From contig NZ_JBJIAA010000010.1 of the NCBI RefSeq assembly GCF_045310695.1, positions 142,072 to 206,071 of the forward strand: 64,000 nucleotides of DNA. Direction: 5' to 3'. Origin of the DNA: Clostridium_S neuense. Its GTDB lineage: Bacteria > Bacillota > Clostridia > Clostridiales > Clostridiaceae. The position numbers and the translations under genes are program-made. Under the pieces are notes generated by a model. That model was not told where the DNA came from, did no database searches, and saw only the letters and a program-made list of their open reading frames with translations. Below, in pieces: positions 41,369 to 49,754 of this stretch; the stretch's first letter is position 1; each line of letters begins with the position of its first letter.

Positions 41369-41443
41369 TTAACTGTTTCTTCAGCATTATTCCTTAGCTC
41401 CCACGGTAGTTCAAGGAAAAATTTTAGTGCCTACGGAATTTAA
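41369..41443 (+). repeat. Family 1 element fragment (right arm end and tail)
   Basis: It starts TTAACTGTTTCTTCAGCATT and continues through CTCCCACGGTAGTTCAAGG and GTGCCTACGGAATTTA. The whole left arm is missing and part of the tail is altered, so this is a degraded copy. It lies in intergenic DNA, not at a gene end. Confidence 0.8.
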
Positions 41444-41535
41444 TGCAGAGTACAGAGAAGGTGGAGTTACTTTATGTCAACTGTAAAGTATGAAATAGGC
41501 TGTTTATATTTAGAAAATATTTGTAAAATATATTG

Positions 41536-41564
41536 TTTACATGATTATTCAATTAATGTATAAT
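41536..41564 (+). promoter_or_regulatory. Promoter of the secreted phosphoesterase gene
   Basis: TTTACA (41536-41541), 17 bp, TATAAT (41559-41564), about 40 bp before the start codon. Confidence 0.75.
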
Positions 41565-41603
41565 TATGTTTGTAAATCTAAAAAAAGGGAGATGGATTAA
41601 ACA

Positions 41604-42584
41604 GTGAAAAAATCGAAAATTTTACTAAATCTTTTAGTGACAACTATTACTACTATATCATTAATTGCGGGAACAGCAGTTTCTGCATCGGCCCATACTT
41701 TGCAATATGGCTTTAGTGTGATTTCAGATACACATATAGGAATTAATGATAATTCTTCACACACCCAACAAGCTATGACAAACACAGCTAGGGCCTTAAA
41801 TTGTATAAAAAATAATTTTCCCAATGATAAGTGTATAGTAATAAATGGAGATGTAGTTGACAATTATTATGACTCATCTTACTCTACACTAGCTAACATT
41901 GTAAACAATGCTAACAGTTCAGGAAAAAGACTTCCTTATATTTATTTTAATTTAGGTAACCATGAATTTAAAAAGCAAGGTACTTATTCTTCAGATCCAA
42001 GTGATTATAATTGGTGCATTAGCCAATTTGTAACTCAAACACGTGCAATCCAAGTTAAACTAAGTCCTGCATCGAATGTTTCATATTCATGCCGTGATAC
42101 AGATAAAGCATATGATTTGCAGCATGTAAATAATACTCCGTTTTTTTTCTTGGGAACTGATAGCATAGACTGGGGAAGTACTAATGATTGTGCTTATCTT
42201 AACCCAGATTATCAATTAAATTATTTAGATAATCATATTGGCAGTGGATTATCTTTTGTATTTTGTCATCAACCACCATATAATACAGTTGATGGGTCAG
42301 ATTCTTCAAATTGTATAACAAATACAGATGATCTTTCACAAGTATTAAACAGGCATCCTAAGGCTATAATGTTTACTGCGCATACCCACTTAAGCTTTGA
42401 AAACTCTTCTGATTATGGAAAATTAGGTGTATGTCCAATTTTTTCATCTCCTTCAATTTATGAAAACTCAGAAGGATATCATGTTAATGTATATGATGAC
42501 TGTGTATATGTTCAAGGTATAAAATACTTATCCAATAATAACTATGCTACTGATGGAAATTGGTCTACAACTGTTAGTAGGTAG
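41604..42584 (+). CDS. Secreted metallophosphoesterase (calcineurin-like)
   Basis: A 326-residue protein with a signal peptide (cleavage near SASA-HT). The metallophosphatase motifs occur in order: SDTHIG, NGDVVDNYYD, YFNLGNHEFK, FCHQPPYN and FTAHTHLSF. The last motif has Ala in place of the usual Gly (GHTH), which is tolerated in some members. It hydrolyses phosphomonoesters or diesters outside the cell; the substrate cannot be read from the sequence. GTG at 41604 follows AAAGGGAGAT, and a consensus promoter is close upstream. It is a one-gene unit with its own terminator at 42700. Confidence 0.9.
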   Translation: MKKSKILLNLLVTTITTISLIAGTAVSASAHTLQYGFSVISDTHIGINDNSSHTQQAMTNTARALNCIKNNFPNDKCIVINGDVVDNYYDSSYSTLANIVNNANSSGKRLPYIYFNLGNHEFKKQGTYSSDPSDYNWCISQFVTQTRAIQVKLSPASNVSYSCRDTDKAYDLQHVNNTPFFFLGTDSIDWGSTNDCAYLNPDYQLNYLDNHIGSGLSFVFCHQPPYNTVDGSDSSNCITNTDDLSQVLNRHPKAIMFTAHTHLSFENSSDYGKLGVCPIFSSPSIYENSEGYHVNVYDDCVYVQGIKYLSNNNYATDGNWSTTVSR

Positions 42585-42699
42585 TATAATACTTAATTTT
42601 CACTGTAAAATTTTGCTTGTAGTGTATTAATATAAAGTACAAAGCAATTTGTTAATGAATTACACTTACCTATGTCAAAATCCAAGTTTATAATAAAAG

Positions 42700-42735
42700 A
42701 AGCAAGTGGCATTATTGTACTCACTTGCTTTTTTC
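42700..42735 (+). terminator. Terminator of the phosphoesterase gene
   Basis: Stem AAGCAAGTG / CACTTGCTT, 13-nt loop, then TTTT. Confidence 0.85.
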
Positions 42736-42760
42736 ATTATAAGATAAAGAAATAAAGTTA

Positions 42761-42800
42761 AACAAAATGCAACAAAATATAATAAAATGCAACAAGAAAT
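42761..42800 (+). repeat. Two 20-bp tandem direct repeats at the HTH promoter
   Basis: Two adjoining 20-bp units share 17 positions, including AAAATGCAACAA. The second ends at the -35 box. They are candidate binding sites for the regulator encoded just downstream. Confidence 0.65.
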
Positions 42801-42829
42801 TGACTTGTTCAAATGAAATCTGTTATAAT
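42800..42829 (+). promoter_or_regulatory. Promoter of the HTH-DUF4180 operon
   Basis: TTGACT (42800-42805), 18 bp, TATAAT (42824-42829). Confidence 0.75.
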
Positions 42830-42864
42830 CTTAGAATAGAAAAAGGTTGAAGGGATAAATTTAG

Positions 42865-43347
42865 ATGGAAGAAAAATTTTATACAATTAATGAAGTTGCG
42901 GAGCTTTTGGATATGCATCATAAAACCATAAGAAAGTTTATAACAGAGGGCAGCCTCAAAGCAAATAAGCTTGGAAAGCAGTGGAGAATTTCTGAGCATG
43001 ATTTAAATTCTTTTATGAAAGTAAATAGGAATGAGGATATAGATGAAAATCAAGGTTTAGACTTCTCTATAAGTGAACCACCATCAAATATAAAAAAGGC
43101 AAGAATAAATGTATCGACGGTTATAGACATTGAAGAAATAAATAAAGAGCAGTATATGAGAATATCAAACACACTTATAGCTATTATGAATTGCAAAGAT
43201 GCTAAAATGAATAATTCAACAATTAATATGAAGTATTATGAGGAAGAAAATAAGTTAAGAGTATTGCTTTGGGGACAGATAAAATTTATTGAAGAAATGC
43301 TTAGTACGGTTTCTATGCTTGTAGAACCACAAACTAAAGATAAATGA
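42865..43347 (+). CDS. Excisionase-type HTH regulator
   Basis: A 160-residue protein with the same plan as the one at 11814: an N-terminal winged helix of MerR/excisionase type (YTINEVAELLDMHHKTIRKF, then ITEGSLKANKLGKQWRISEH) and a C-terminal domain of unknown fold with ISNTLIAIMNC and ENKLRVLLWGQIKFIEEML. Both relatives have an aromatic LLWG or IFWG segment near the end, which supports a shared ligand domain. It starts an operon with a DUF4180 gene 14 nt downstream. Two 20-bp direct repeats at its promoter suggest autoregulation. Confidence 0.8.
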   Translation: MEEKFYTINEVAELLDMHHKTIRKFITEGSLKANKLGKQWRISEHDLNSFMKVNRNEDIDENQGLDFSISEPPSNIKKARINVSTVIDIEEINKEQYMRISNTLIAIMNCKDAKMNNSTINMKYYEEENKLRVLLWGQIKFIEEMLSTVSMLVEPQTKDK

Positions 43348-43361
43348 AGGGGAATTAAGCT

Positions 43362-43730
43362 ATGAATATTAAAAAAATAATAAAGGATAATATCTCAATT
43401 GCACTTATTGAAAGTGATGAGCTTGTTTTAACAGATGTTCAGTCTGCTTTAGATCTTATGGCAACTGTAAACTATGAAACAGGCTGCAATCGTATGGTTT
43501 TAAATAAGGCTGCTATATCGGAAGATTTTTTTAAACTTAGCACTCGTATTGCTGGTGAAATACTTCAAAAATTTATTAATTATCATGTTAAGTTTGCCAT
43601 TATCGGGGACTTTTCTATGTATAACAGTAAGGCATTAAAAGATTTTATCTATGAAAGTAATAATGGGAAAGATATATTCTTTGTTTCTAATGAAGATGAG
43701 GCAATTGAAAAGCTTGTTCTGGATAAATAG
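43362..43730 (+). CDS. DUF4180 protein
   Basis: A 122-residue protein with the DUF4180 pattern: ALIESDELVLTDVQSALDLM, then GCNRMVLNKAAISEDFFKLS, GEILQKFINYHVKFAIIGDF and NNGKDIFFVSNEDEAIEKL. DUF4180 proteins are cytosolic and of unknown function, often beside stress or regulator genes. The start has AAGGGGAA at a good distance. It is the second gene of the HTH operon. Confidence 0.85.
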   Translation: MNIKKIIKDNISIALIESDELVLTDVQSALDLMATVNYETGCNRMVLNKAAISEDFFKLSTRIAGEILQKFINYHVKFAIIGDFSMYNSKALKDFIYESNNGKDIFFVSNEDEAIEKLVLDK

Positions 43731-43746
43731 AAAAACTAGTCTGCGT

Positions 43747-43802
43747 AAACTAAAAATGTGCATATGGTTGATAGATAAGCACATCTTTAGTTTGTATTTT
43801 TA
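43747..43802 (+). terminator. Terminator of the HTH-DUF4180 operon
   Basis: AAACTAAAAATGTGC pairs with GCACATCTTTAGTTT with one mismatch around a 17-nt loop, followed by GTATTTTT. Confidence 0.7.
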
Positions 43803-43892
43803 TGAATTACTTCAACAAGAGAGCTATATGCAAAAACTTTTAGCTTTTTTGTATTTTCTAATATAATGAAATGGATATCGCTTTTGTTAAAG

Positions 43893-44603
43893 TTATGATG
43901 TTTTAGTATTTTGCATGTTAAATTGTTTTTTGGATACATATAATTTTTTGCTATTGTCTGTTCCTGCATAAAATACCTCTGATGGATCTTTTATATGTTG
44001 ACTGTTAAGCTGCGAAATTAACCAATTTTTATCTAGCCCTATATTTTTTAAATTTTCTTCTAGTATATTGCCATCAATTATTATATCATGCGTAAGCCCG
44101 GTACTTGTAGTATTTATATTCATGTCATTAGGAGTTAGTGGCTTTTCATTTGGCTTTGGTAATACAGATAATTCACCATCTGTTTCCATTATGGCAAATT
44201 CTACATTGGCTATATTAAATATATTTTTTTCTCTTAGTTTCATCATCAATTCGCTGATTGTAATTCTATTGCTTTTCATATTTGTTTCTACTATATTTCC
44301 ATTATCAATTAGAATGTCTGGCGTTGAATTAATTATTTTTCTTAGTTTAAAGCTTTTGATGTGCATATAACCAGTTGCAATCACTAAAACAGATAAAATA
44401 ATAAAGGACACTATAGCAGATACAGATGTAAATGTCTGGCCAACAATTGAATTTGCGATTATTGAACCCATAGAAACACCTATAACAAAATCAAAAAATG
44501 TCATTTGTGATATAAGTTTTTTTCCCATTAGCCTAGCTAAAAACATTGCTATAATGTAAACTACTACACTCCTAATGGCTGTATTAAGCAAAGTATTTGC
44601 CAT
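43893..44603 (-). CDS. DUF421 (YetF-like) membrane protein
   Basis: A 236-residue protein. Three N-terminal helices (about 8-30, 35-55, 60-80) lead to the soluble YetF-type domain with GKKLISQMTFFDFVIGVSMG at the membrane border and then ILIDNGNIVETNMKSNRITI followed by SELMMKLREKNIFNIANVEF, the family core that precedes AIMETDGELSVLPK. The C-terminal half is a second alpha/beta unit. DUF421 proteins occur in spore formers, where relatives influence germination or stress; the precise role is unknown. AAAGGGGAAAC lies before the ATG. Confidence 0.85.
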   Translation of the reverse strand: MANTLLNTAIRSVVVYIIAMFLARLMGKKLISQMTFFDFVIGVSMGSIIANSIVGQTFTSVSAIVSFIILSVLVIATGYMHIKSFKLRKIINSTPDILIDNGNIVETNMKSNRITISELMMKLREKNIFNIANVEFAIMETDGELSVLPKPNEKPLTPNDMNINTTSTGLTHDIIIDGNILEENLKNIGLDKNWLISQLNSQHIKDPSEVFYAGTDNSKKLYVSKKQFNMQNTKTS

Positions 44604-44852
44604 ATGTTTTAGTTTCCCCTTTCATAGTGATTAAAAATATTAAAATTATTATTCCACAAAGAATATAAATTAATTTATAATTATATTATATTTTGTAAAT
44701 TAGGTTATGATAAGCATTACGAAAAACTATAATTTAATGAACAATAGTAAATTAAAATATGGACATCAATTTATAAATAATAGTTCGGAGATATTACAGA
44801 TACTTGATATAGTCACTCGTGAAAAAGATGATATTAACAATTTAAATCTGAC
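44604..44852. other. Intergenic region before the uxuA terminator
   Basis: This AT-rich stretch contains the upstream region of the DUF421 gene. A 49-codon plus-strand frame (44707-44856) has no ribosome binding site and no recognisable domain, so I do not call it a gene. Confidence 0.4.
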
Positions 44853-44888
44853 ATAAAAAAGCAAGCATAGATATTTTTACCTATGCTT
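44853..44888 (-). terminator. Terminator of the uxuB-uxuA operon
   Basis: On the minus strand AAGCATAG and CTATGCTT pair around a 10-nt loop, then GCTTTTTT. It lies 28 nt after the uxuA stop. Confidence 0.88.
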
Positions 44889-44915
44889 ACAGTGCAAGAA
44901 AATTATATGAGTTTT

Positions 44916-45989
44916 TTATTTGCTTGTTTTATTTAGAGCCTCCCATAAACCATTTAAATATGCTACTCCAAGAGCTCTGTCATACAAACCATAGCCTGGT
45001 CTTGCTTTTTCACCCCATAACATTCTTCCGTGGTCAGGTCTTATATAGCCTTCAAAGCCTATATCGTGATATGCTTTCATTATTTCAAACATATCAAAAT
45101 CTCCGTCGCTTGAAAGGTGAGATACTTCATGGAAATGTCTTTCACCTACAAATTTTATGTTTCTGACATGTCCAAAATGAATTCTTCCCATGGCACCAAA
45201 GTGTCTTATGATTTCGGGAATATTGTTCTTTCTTTCACAGCCAAGTGCACCACTGCAGAGGCAAAGTCCGTTGTATGGACTGTCCACAAGTTTAACTATT
45301 CTATCTAAGTTTTCTTTTGAATGTACTATTCTAGGAAGCCCAAATATTCCCCAAGCTGGATCATCTGGGTGAACTGCCATTTTAACATCGTATTTTTCGC
45401 AAGTTGGTATTATTCCTTCAAGGAAATACTTGTAGTTTTCAAATAACTTTTCTTCGTCTACATCTTTATAAAGTTCAACAACTCTTTTTAATTCCTTAAG
45501 TCTTTCAGGTTCCCAACCAGGAAGTGTAAAGCCGTTAGAATTTTTTGTTGTATCTTCCACTAATTTTACTGGGTCCATTCCCTTTAATTTAGCATCATCA
45601 TAATCCATAGCTTCAGAGCCATCAGGAAGCTTCATTGCAAGGTCTGTTCTAAGCCAATCAAATACAGGCATGAAGTTATAACATATAACCTTTACTCCAG
45701 CTTTCGATAAGTTTTTGATTGTTTCTTTATAGTTTTCTATATATTTATCTCTTGAAGGCAAGCCAAGCTTTATGTCTTCATGTACATTTACACTCTCTAT
45801 AACTTCAAGTTCTAATCCGTGAGCTTCTATATTTTTTTTGTACTCCATTATTCTATCAAGTGGCCATAATTCTCCTGCTGGAATATCTGATAAGAAGCCT
45901 ACAACTCCTGTGACTCCTGGTATCTGACGTATTTGATCAAGTGTAACGCTGTCATCATTTTCACCAAACCATCTAAATGTCATTTTCAT
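44916..45989 (-). CDS. uxuA: Mannonate dehydratase
   Basis: A 357-residue enzyme that dehydrates D-mannonate to 2-keto-3-deoxygluconate in glucuronate breakdown. It shows the UxuA start MTFRWFGENDDSVTLDQIRQ, then IPGVTGVVGFLSDIPAGE, metal-binding parts in the middle (MAVHPDDPAWGIFGLPRIV, NGLCLCSGALGC), RIHFGHVRN, and the C-terminal EGYIRPDHGRMLWGE. Length is standard for the short form. The ATG has AAGGAGATGG upstream. It is the second gene of an operon with uxuB, 21 nt after it. Confidence 0.96.
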   Translation of the reverse strand: MKMTFRWFGENDDSVTLDQIRQIPGVTGVVGFLSDIPAGELWPLDRIMEYKKNIEAHGLELEVIESVNVHEDIKLGLPSRDKYIENYKETIKNLSKAGVKVICYNFMPVFDWLRTDLAMKLPDGSEAMDYDDAKLKGMDPVKLVEDTTKNSNGFTLPGWEPERLKELKRVVELYKDVDEEKLFENYKYFLEGIIPTCEKYDVKMAVHPDDPAWGIFGLPRIVHSKENLDRIVKLVDSPYNGLCLCSGALGCERKNNIPEIIRHFGAMGRIHFGHVRNIKFVGERHFHEVSHLSSDGDFDMFEIMKAYHDIGFEGYIRPDHGRMLWGEKARPGYGLYDRALGVAYLNGLWEALNKTSK

Positions 45990-46010
45990 AAAAAACCATC
46001 TCCTTTTATG

Positions 46011-47624
46011 TTATTTCAAGTATTTTTCAAGTGTATTTTTTACTGCTTTTGGTCCTGCAATCATTTCTTCAAAGTAGTTTTCAACTTTTTCACCGAGACC
46101 TATTTCATAAAGATCTAAGCCAAAAATAGATTTATTTGAAAGTATAGGTTTTAAGGAACCTTTGACGTATTTCTTGCCTAGTTCTACTTCTGACAAGTAA
46201 TCTTTTAAAGTTCCTAAAAGTGGGTCGGAACTAATTTCAAATTTTTTACCTTCGTCGTCTACGGAAAGAAGATATCTGCACCAGCCGGCAATAACAAGTG
46301 GTATATATTTAAGTGATGTTACATCTAAATCTGATCTTTTTACATATTCTTTAATTGTCTCTCCAAATCTTATGCCAACCTTTTGAGATGTATCTGTGGC
46401 AATCCTCTGAGGAGTGTCGGGAATAAATGGATTTGGAAGTCTTACTTCTATAACTTCTTTTATGAAATCCTTAGGGTTAAGTATCTTAGGGTCTGTAACT
46501 ACAGGCATACCCTCTTCATAACCTATTTTGTTTACAAGTTTTGATATACATTCATCTTTCATCTCGTCTGCAATAAGAGTATATCCAAGTATACATCCGA
46601 AAACTGCCATAGATGTGTGAAGAGGATTAAGGCATGTACAAACCTTCATTCTTTCGACTCTTTCAACGGTTTCTCTATTTGTGAAGTATACTCCAGCATC
46701 TTCAAGAGCGGGTCTGCCATTTGGAAAACTATCTTCAATAACTAGATATTGAGGTCCTTCGGCATTTACAAAAGGTGCTATATAAGTGTGCTTACTTGTT
46801 ATAATAGGAGATAAATTAGTAAGACCAAGTTTAGTTAATTTTTCTTCTACAATTTCAGAAGGTCTTGGAGTAATTTTGTCTATCATGCTCCAAGGAAAGG
46901 CTACTTTAGTAGTATCGTTTATGTAGTCAACAAATTCTTCTTCAACAAGCTTGTTTTCAGCCCATTTAGTTGCGATTGTATTTATTGAAGCATATAATTT
47001 TTCACCATTGTGAGAGCAGTTATCCATACTAACTACTGCAAGAGGAAGTTTTCCAGCTTTAAATCTAGTGTATAAAAGAGAAGTGACCTTTGACATAACG
47101 TTACTTGGATTAGCTGGTCCATTTTTTATATCCTGTGCTACTTCAGCTGAAAAATCTCCAGATAAGCTCTTTAAGTTATAACCCTTTTCAGTTATAGTAA
47201 AGCTGATCATTTTAAGTGAAGGATTTTTAAATATTGAGTTTAATCTATTCCAGTTTTCTTTTCTTTCAGTGTCTGCTGCGATGCTTTCACCTATACTTGC
47301 AATTACTGAATTTTTCAAGCTTCCGTCTGGTTTCATAATTACCTGCAAGCTTAAGTTATCAAAAGGTGTATATATTTTGTCTATAATTTCATAGTCATAA
47401 GTTTCAACAGCAACAATTCCTGACTTTTCTTTTCCTGAATTTAAAAGTGCTTGCTCTAGTGCAGCTATAAAACCCCTAAAGATATTACCTGAACCAAAAT
47501 GTACCCAAGTTGGATTTGCTTTAGTTTCTTCAACCATTTTTTTGTAACAGAATTTTGGAAGTTCAATATTTGCATTTTCCCATGCCTCTTTGTTTTTAAT
47601 ACCTTCACTACTTAAATTTAACAT
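46011..47624 (-). CDS. uxuB: Fructuronate reductase (mannonate oxidoreductase)
   Basis: A 537-residue polyol dehydrogenase family enzyme that reduces D-fructuronate to D-mannonate with NADH. A Rossmann-type N-terminal part contains WVHFGSGNIFRGFIAALEQA, followed by VVSMDNCSHNGEKLYASI and the catalytic region VCTCLNPLHTSMAVFGCILG in the second domain. Directly followed by uxuA, it covers two consecutive steps of hexuronate catabolism. AGGAGG lies before the ATG. Altronate oxidoreductase (UxaB) is a near relative; the uxuA neighbour makes UxuB the better name. Confidence 0.92.
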   Translation of the reverse strand: MLNLSSEGIKNKEAWENANIELPKFCYKKMVEETKANPTWVHFGSGNIFRGFIAALEQALLNSGKEKSGIVAVETYDYEIIDKIYTPFDNLSLQVIMKPDGSLKNSVIASIGESIAADTERKENWNRLNSIFKNPSLKMISFTITEKGYNLKSLSGDFSAEVAQDIKNGPANPSNVMSKVTSLLYTRFKAGKLPLAVVSMDNCSHNGEKLYASINTIATKWAENKLVEEEFVDYINDTTKVAFPWSMIDKITPRPSEIVEEKLTKLGLTNLSPIITSKHTYIAPFVNAEGPQYLVIEDSFPNGRPALEDAGVYFTNRETVERVERMKVCTCLNPLHTSMAVFGCILGYTLIADEMKDECISKLVNKIGYEEGMPVVTDPKILNPKDFIKEVIEVRLPNPFIPDTPQRIATDTSQKVGIRFGETIKEYVKRSDLDVTSLKYIPLVIAGWCRYLLSVDDEGKKFEISSDPLLGTLKDYLSEVELGKKYVKGSLKPILSNKSIFGLDLYEIGLGEKVENYFEEMIAGPKAVKNTLEKYLK

Positions 47625-47696
47625 AGTAATTAATACCTCCTTATTAATTAAATTTTTAGGTAAACAATTTCATTAAAAATAAAGATCAATTGTAGT

Positions 47697-47710
47697 TACA
47701 TACTGATGTA
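47697..47710. promoter_or_regulatory. Possible operator upstream of uxuB
   Basis: TACAT-ACTG-ATGTA inverted repeat, 73 bp before the uxuB start. It shares ACATAC/GTAT elements with the palindrome in the gntR promoter, but the match is incomplete. Confidence 0.35.
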
Positions 47711-47772
47711 TAGTTAAAAACATAGTATATAAATTGAAGTTGTGTTAAAATTAAAGTGATTATTATTTATTG

Positions 47773-47830
47773 AAAGAGATGTATGTTGTATTTAAATACT
47801 CTTGCAGGAGCATTTAAAAAACATCTCTTT
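47773..47830. terminator. Long hairpin between uxuB and the gntR gene
   Basis: Outer arms AAAGAGATGT / ACATCTCTTT with an inner TATTTAAAT / ATTTAAA stem. It lies between two minus-strand genes and can end the gntR transcript. Confidence 0.6.
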
Positions 47831-47900
47831 TAAGCCAATCAATGTGAGCTTTTATAAATTGATAGAAGTCTTAAAGTAGTAAGTATTTGCATAAGTTTTA

Positions 47901-48575
47901 TTATTTAAAATACTTAGGATAAGTTTGTCTAATCTTCTTTAAGTTATAATTAATCATGGTTAGATGATTTTTCATAATTTCATCTGCAATGTCAGGTTTT
48001 TTATTTTTTATTGAGTTGATTAAAATTATGTGCTGAGAAGTAATATCGTCAACTTTTAAATTAGAAGTTAAAGTTAGCATACGAATACGCTGAAAATCCA
48101 TTTCAACCTGACAAATAGTGTTCCAGGTTTTTAATTTGTTACAGCCTTCAAAAATCGTTTTATGGAATTCTTCATCAGCTTTAAAGGCTTCTACATAATC
48201 CTTTTTCTTTATGCATAGCTGCTGAATCCTTACATTCATTTCAAGAGATATTAGTTTCTCTTCAGGGAAATCTGTTGTGCAAGCTAGCTTAATTATGGCT
48301 CTCTCCATATGTTCTCTCAAAAATCTTGCTTCTTCTACTTGAGAAAGATCAATTAATGAAACAAAAGTACCTTTTTGCGGATATATATCTAAAAGACCTT
48401 CTTGAGAAAGGAGTAAAAATGCCTCTCTAACAGGAGTTCTGCTTACGTTATATTTTTCTGAAATTCCCTTTTCCGAAATACTTAAACCTGGTTCAAGACG
48501 CAATTGTATAATATCTTCCTTTAAAAGTCCATATAATTTTTTACCTGTTAAATTCCTACCTATTTCAATAGCCAT
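47901..48575 (-). CDS. GntR-family regulator (FadR subfamily), probable hexuronate regulator
   Basis: A 224-residue regulator. The winged helix reads LYGLLKEDIIQLRLEPGLSI, SEKGISEKYNVSRTPVREAF and LLLSQEGLLDIYPQKGTFVS. The C-terminal all-helical FCD domain has metal-type histidines in ADEEFHKTIFEGC and ITSQHIILI and NHLTMINYN. The position directly upstream of the uxuB-uxuA operon suggests control by a hexuronate or its keto product, as for UxuR/ExuR. GGGAGGGAAA precedes the ATG. A perfect palindrome at its promoter indicates autoregulation. Confidence 0.9.
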   Translation of the reverse strand: MAIEIGRNLTGKKLYGLLKEDIIQLRLEPGLSISEKGISEKYNVSRTPVREAFLLLSQEGLLDIYPQKGTFVSLIDLSQVEEARFLREHMERAIIKLACTTDFPEEKLISLEMNVRIQQLCIKKKDYVEAFKADEEFHKTIFEGCNKLKTWNTICQVEMDFQRIRMLTLTSNLKVDDITSQHIILINSIKNKKPDIADEIMKNHLTMINYNLKKIRQTYPKYFK

Positions 48576-48602
48576 GATGATTTCCCTCCCTTATTATGAT
48601 AG

Positions 48603-48620
48603 TACCATACTTGTATGGTA
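48603..48620. promoter_or_regulatory. Operator palindrome of the FadR-type regulator
   Basis: TACCATACTTGTATGGTA: 8-bp perfect arms with a 2-bp spacer. It lies just downstream of the -10 box on the minus strand and about 28 bp before the start codon, a roadblock position. Confidence 0.75.
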
Positions 48621-48631
48621 GTTATGATTTT

Positions 48632-48659
48632 ATTATAGCATATGTTTTTTTAGATTCAA
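48632..48659 (-). promoter_or_regulatory. Promoter of the GntR-family gene
   Basis: On the minus strand TTGAAT (48654-48659), 16 bp, TATAAT (48632-48637). Confidence 0.65.
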
Positions 48660-48765
48660 TATTAAAGTAAAATAATTTTGAAAACATAGTAATAGTACTC
48701 ATTATAAATTATGTTATAATATCAATTAAAAGGAATAAAGTAATAAGAATGTTTGGTGGAATATA

Positions 48766-49233
48766 ATGGTTGAATTGAGACAGTTCATTATTTCAGATAT
48801 AGATTTCATATTAAGCAACTGGTCAGCTACAGAGCGTATAAAAGGATGCCGCTTTCCAGATAATATAAATCAGTTAACTAAAATTATAAGGGAGTGGACT
48901 ACCAAAAGCTATCAAGGCAAGTATTTTGAACAATTTGCAATAGTAAATAATGAATGTATTGTTGGCATGATTTCCTTGTACGAAGTCAATGGAAGTTCTG
49001 TAAGTGTTGGTGTTATTATCGACAAAAAATATTACAGGAGGGGTTATGCCGAGAAAGCATTAAATTTAATTAAAGAAGTTGCTAAAGATAAGGGATATAA
49101 GCAATTGGTATCTACCTGCAGAACCAATAATTATGCAAGTATAAAATTACACGAAAGATGTAAGTTTTATAATCAAGGAAAATCTATAAATAAAAAGGGA
49201 AATGAAATATATAGCTGGGACTATGAGTTATAG
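48766..49233 (+). CDS. GNAT-family N-acetyltransferase
   Basis: A 155-residue acetyl-CoA-dependent transferase. Motif A is visible as VGVIIDKKYYRRGYAEKAL, including the pyrophosphate-binding RRGYAE loop, followed by motif B NNYASIKLHERCKFYNQGKS. It most resembles the ribosomal-protein/antibiotic acetyltransferase branch, but the substrate cannot be deduced. A GGTGG site lies seven bases before the ATG. Its stop codon is the first triplet of a family 2 element (TAGATAGATA). Confidence 0.85.
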   Translation: MVELRQFIISDIDFILSNWSATERIKGCRFPDNINQLTKIIREWTTKSYQGKYFEQFAIVNNECIVGMISLYEVNGSSVSVGVIIDKKYYRRGYAEKALNLIKEVAKDKGYKQLVSTCRTNNYASIKLHERCKFYNQGKSINKKGNEIYSWDYEL

Positions 49234-49493
49234 ATAGATAACTTGGAACTTGAAAGTTTAAGATTCTAAGTTTATCCTGAAAGACTAGGACTTAAATTAG
49301 AGTACAGTGAAGGATGATTTTTCTCTGCTATCGCTTCGAAAAATCTTAAACTTAATGCTTCAGCGTGGGGGCATAGTATCCAGTATAGCTTATACTATTA
49401 AGCTTTGAGATTTATCTAAGAGAAGTAAAAGGTAAATATTCATTCACGCTACCCTTACCTTGTTTCAAATTCTAATTTGTTTAAATAATGTAC
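49231..49493 (+). repeat. Family 2 element, copy c (right end altered)
   Basis: It begins TAGATAGATAACTTGG, sharing its first TAG with the acetyltransferase stop codon. The core AGTACAGTGAAGGATGATTT and TCGAAAAATCTTAAACTTAA match copy b closely. The right half is unlike copy b and the element runs into family 1 copy D, so its right end is lost or replaced. Confidence 0.75.
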
Positions 49494-49750
49494 TATAAAG
49501 ATTCTCACCTAAAATTCCGTAGGCACGGAGGAATTTTTTCCTTATACCACCGTGGGAGCAAAGGAACAATGCTGAAGGAACAGTTTAAAAAAAGCCTAAT
49601 AAATTTTGATGAAAAAATCATAAAATACTTAGAGATTTCAATCTGTTTGAGCATTTTCTCAGCGAGTTATTGAAATATCTTAGTATTCTATGATTTTTTT
49701 ATCTTAGATTTACAGGCTCTTCTTAATGTGACGAAGCATTGTTCCTTCGC
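49494..49750 (-). repeat. Family 1 fold-back element, copy D
   Basis: A 257-bp element on the minus strand. The outer arms GCGAAGGAACAATGCT and AGCATTGTTCCTTTGC pair (one G-T); the inner arms carry AGATATTTCAA / TTGAAATCTCT. The tail GGAAAAAATTCCTCCGTGCC is complete. It starts 4 nt after the stop of the 56-residue gene on the same strand. Confidence 0.9.
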
Positions 49751-49754
49751 ATTT

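Noticed and set aside
44707..44856. A 49-codon plus-strand frame before the uxuA terminator
   Set aside because: No ribosome binding site and no recognisable features; it ends within the terminator region.
49488..49673. A 61-codon frame inside family 1 copy D
   Set aside because: It is the reading of a hairpin arm; other copies do not keep the frame open.
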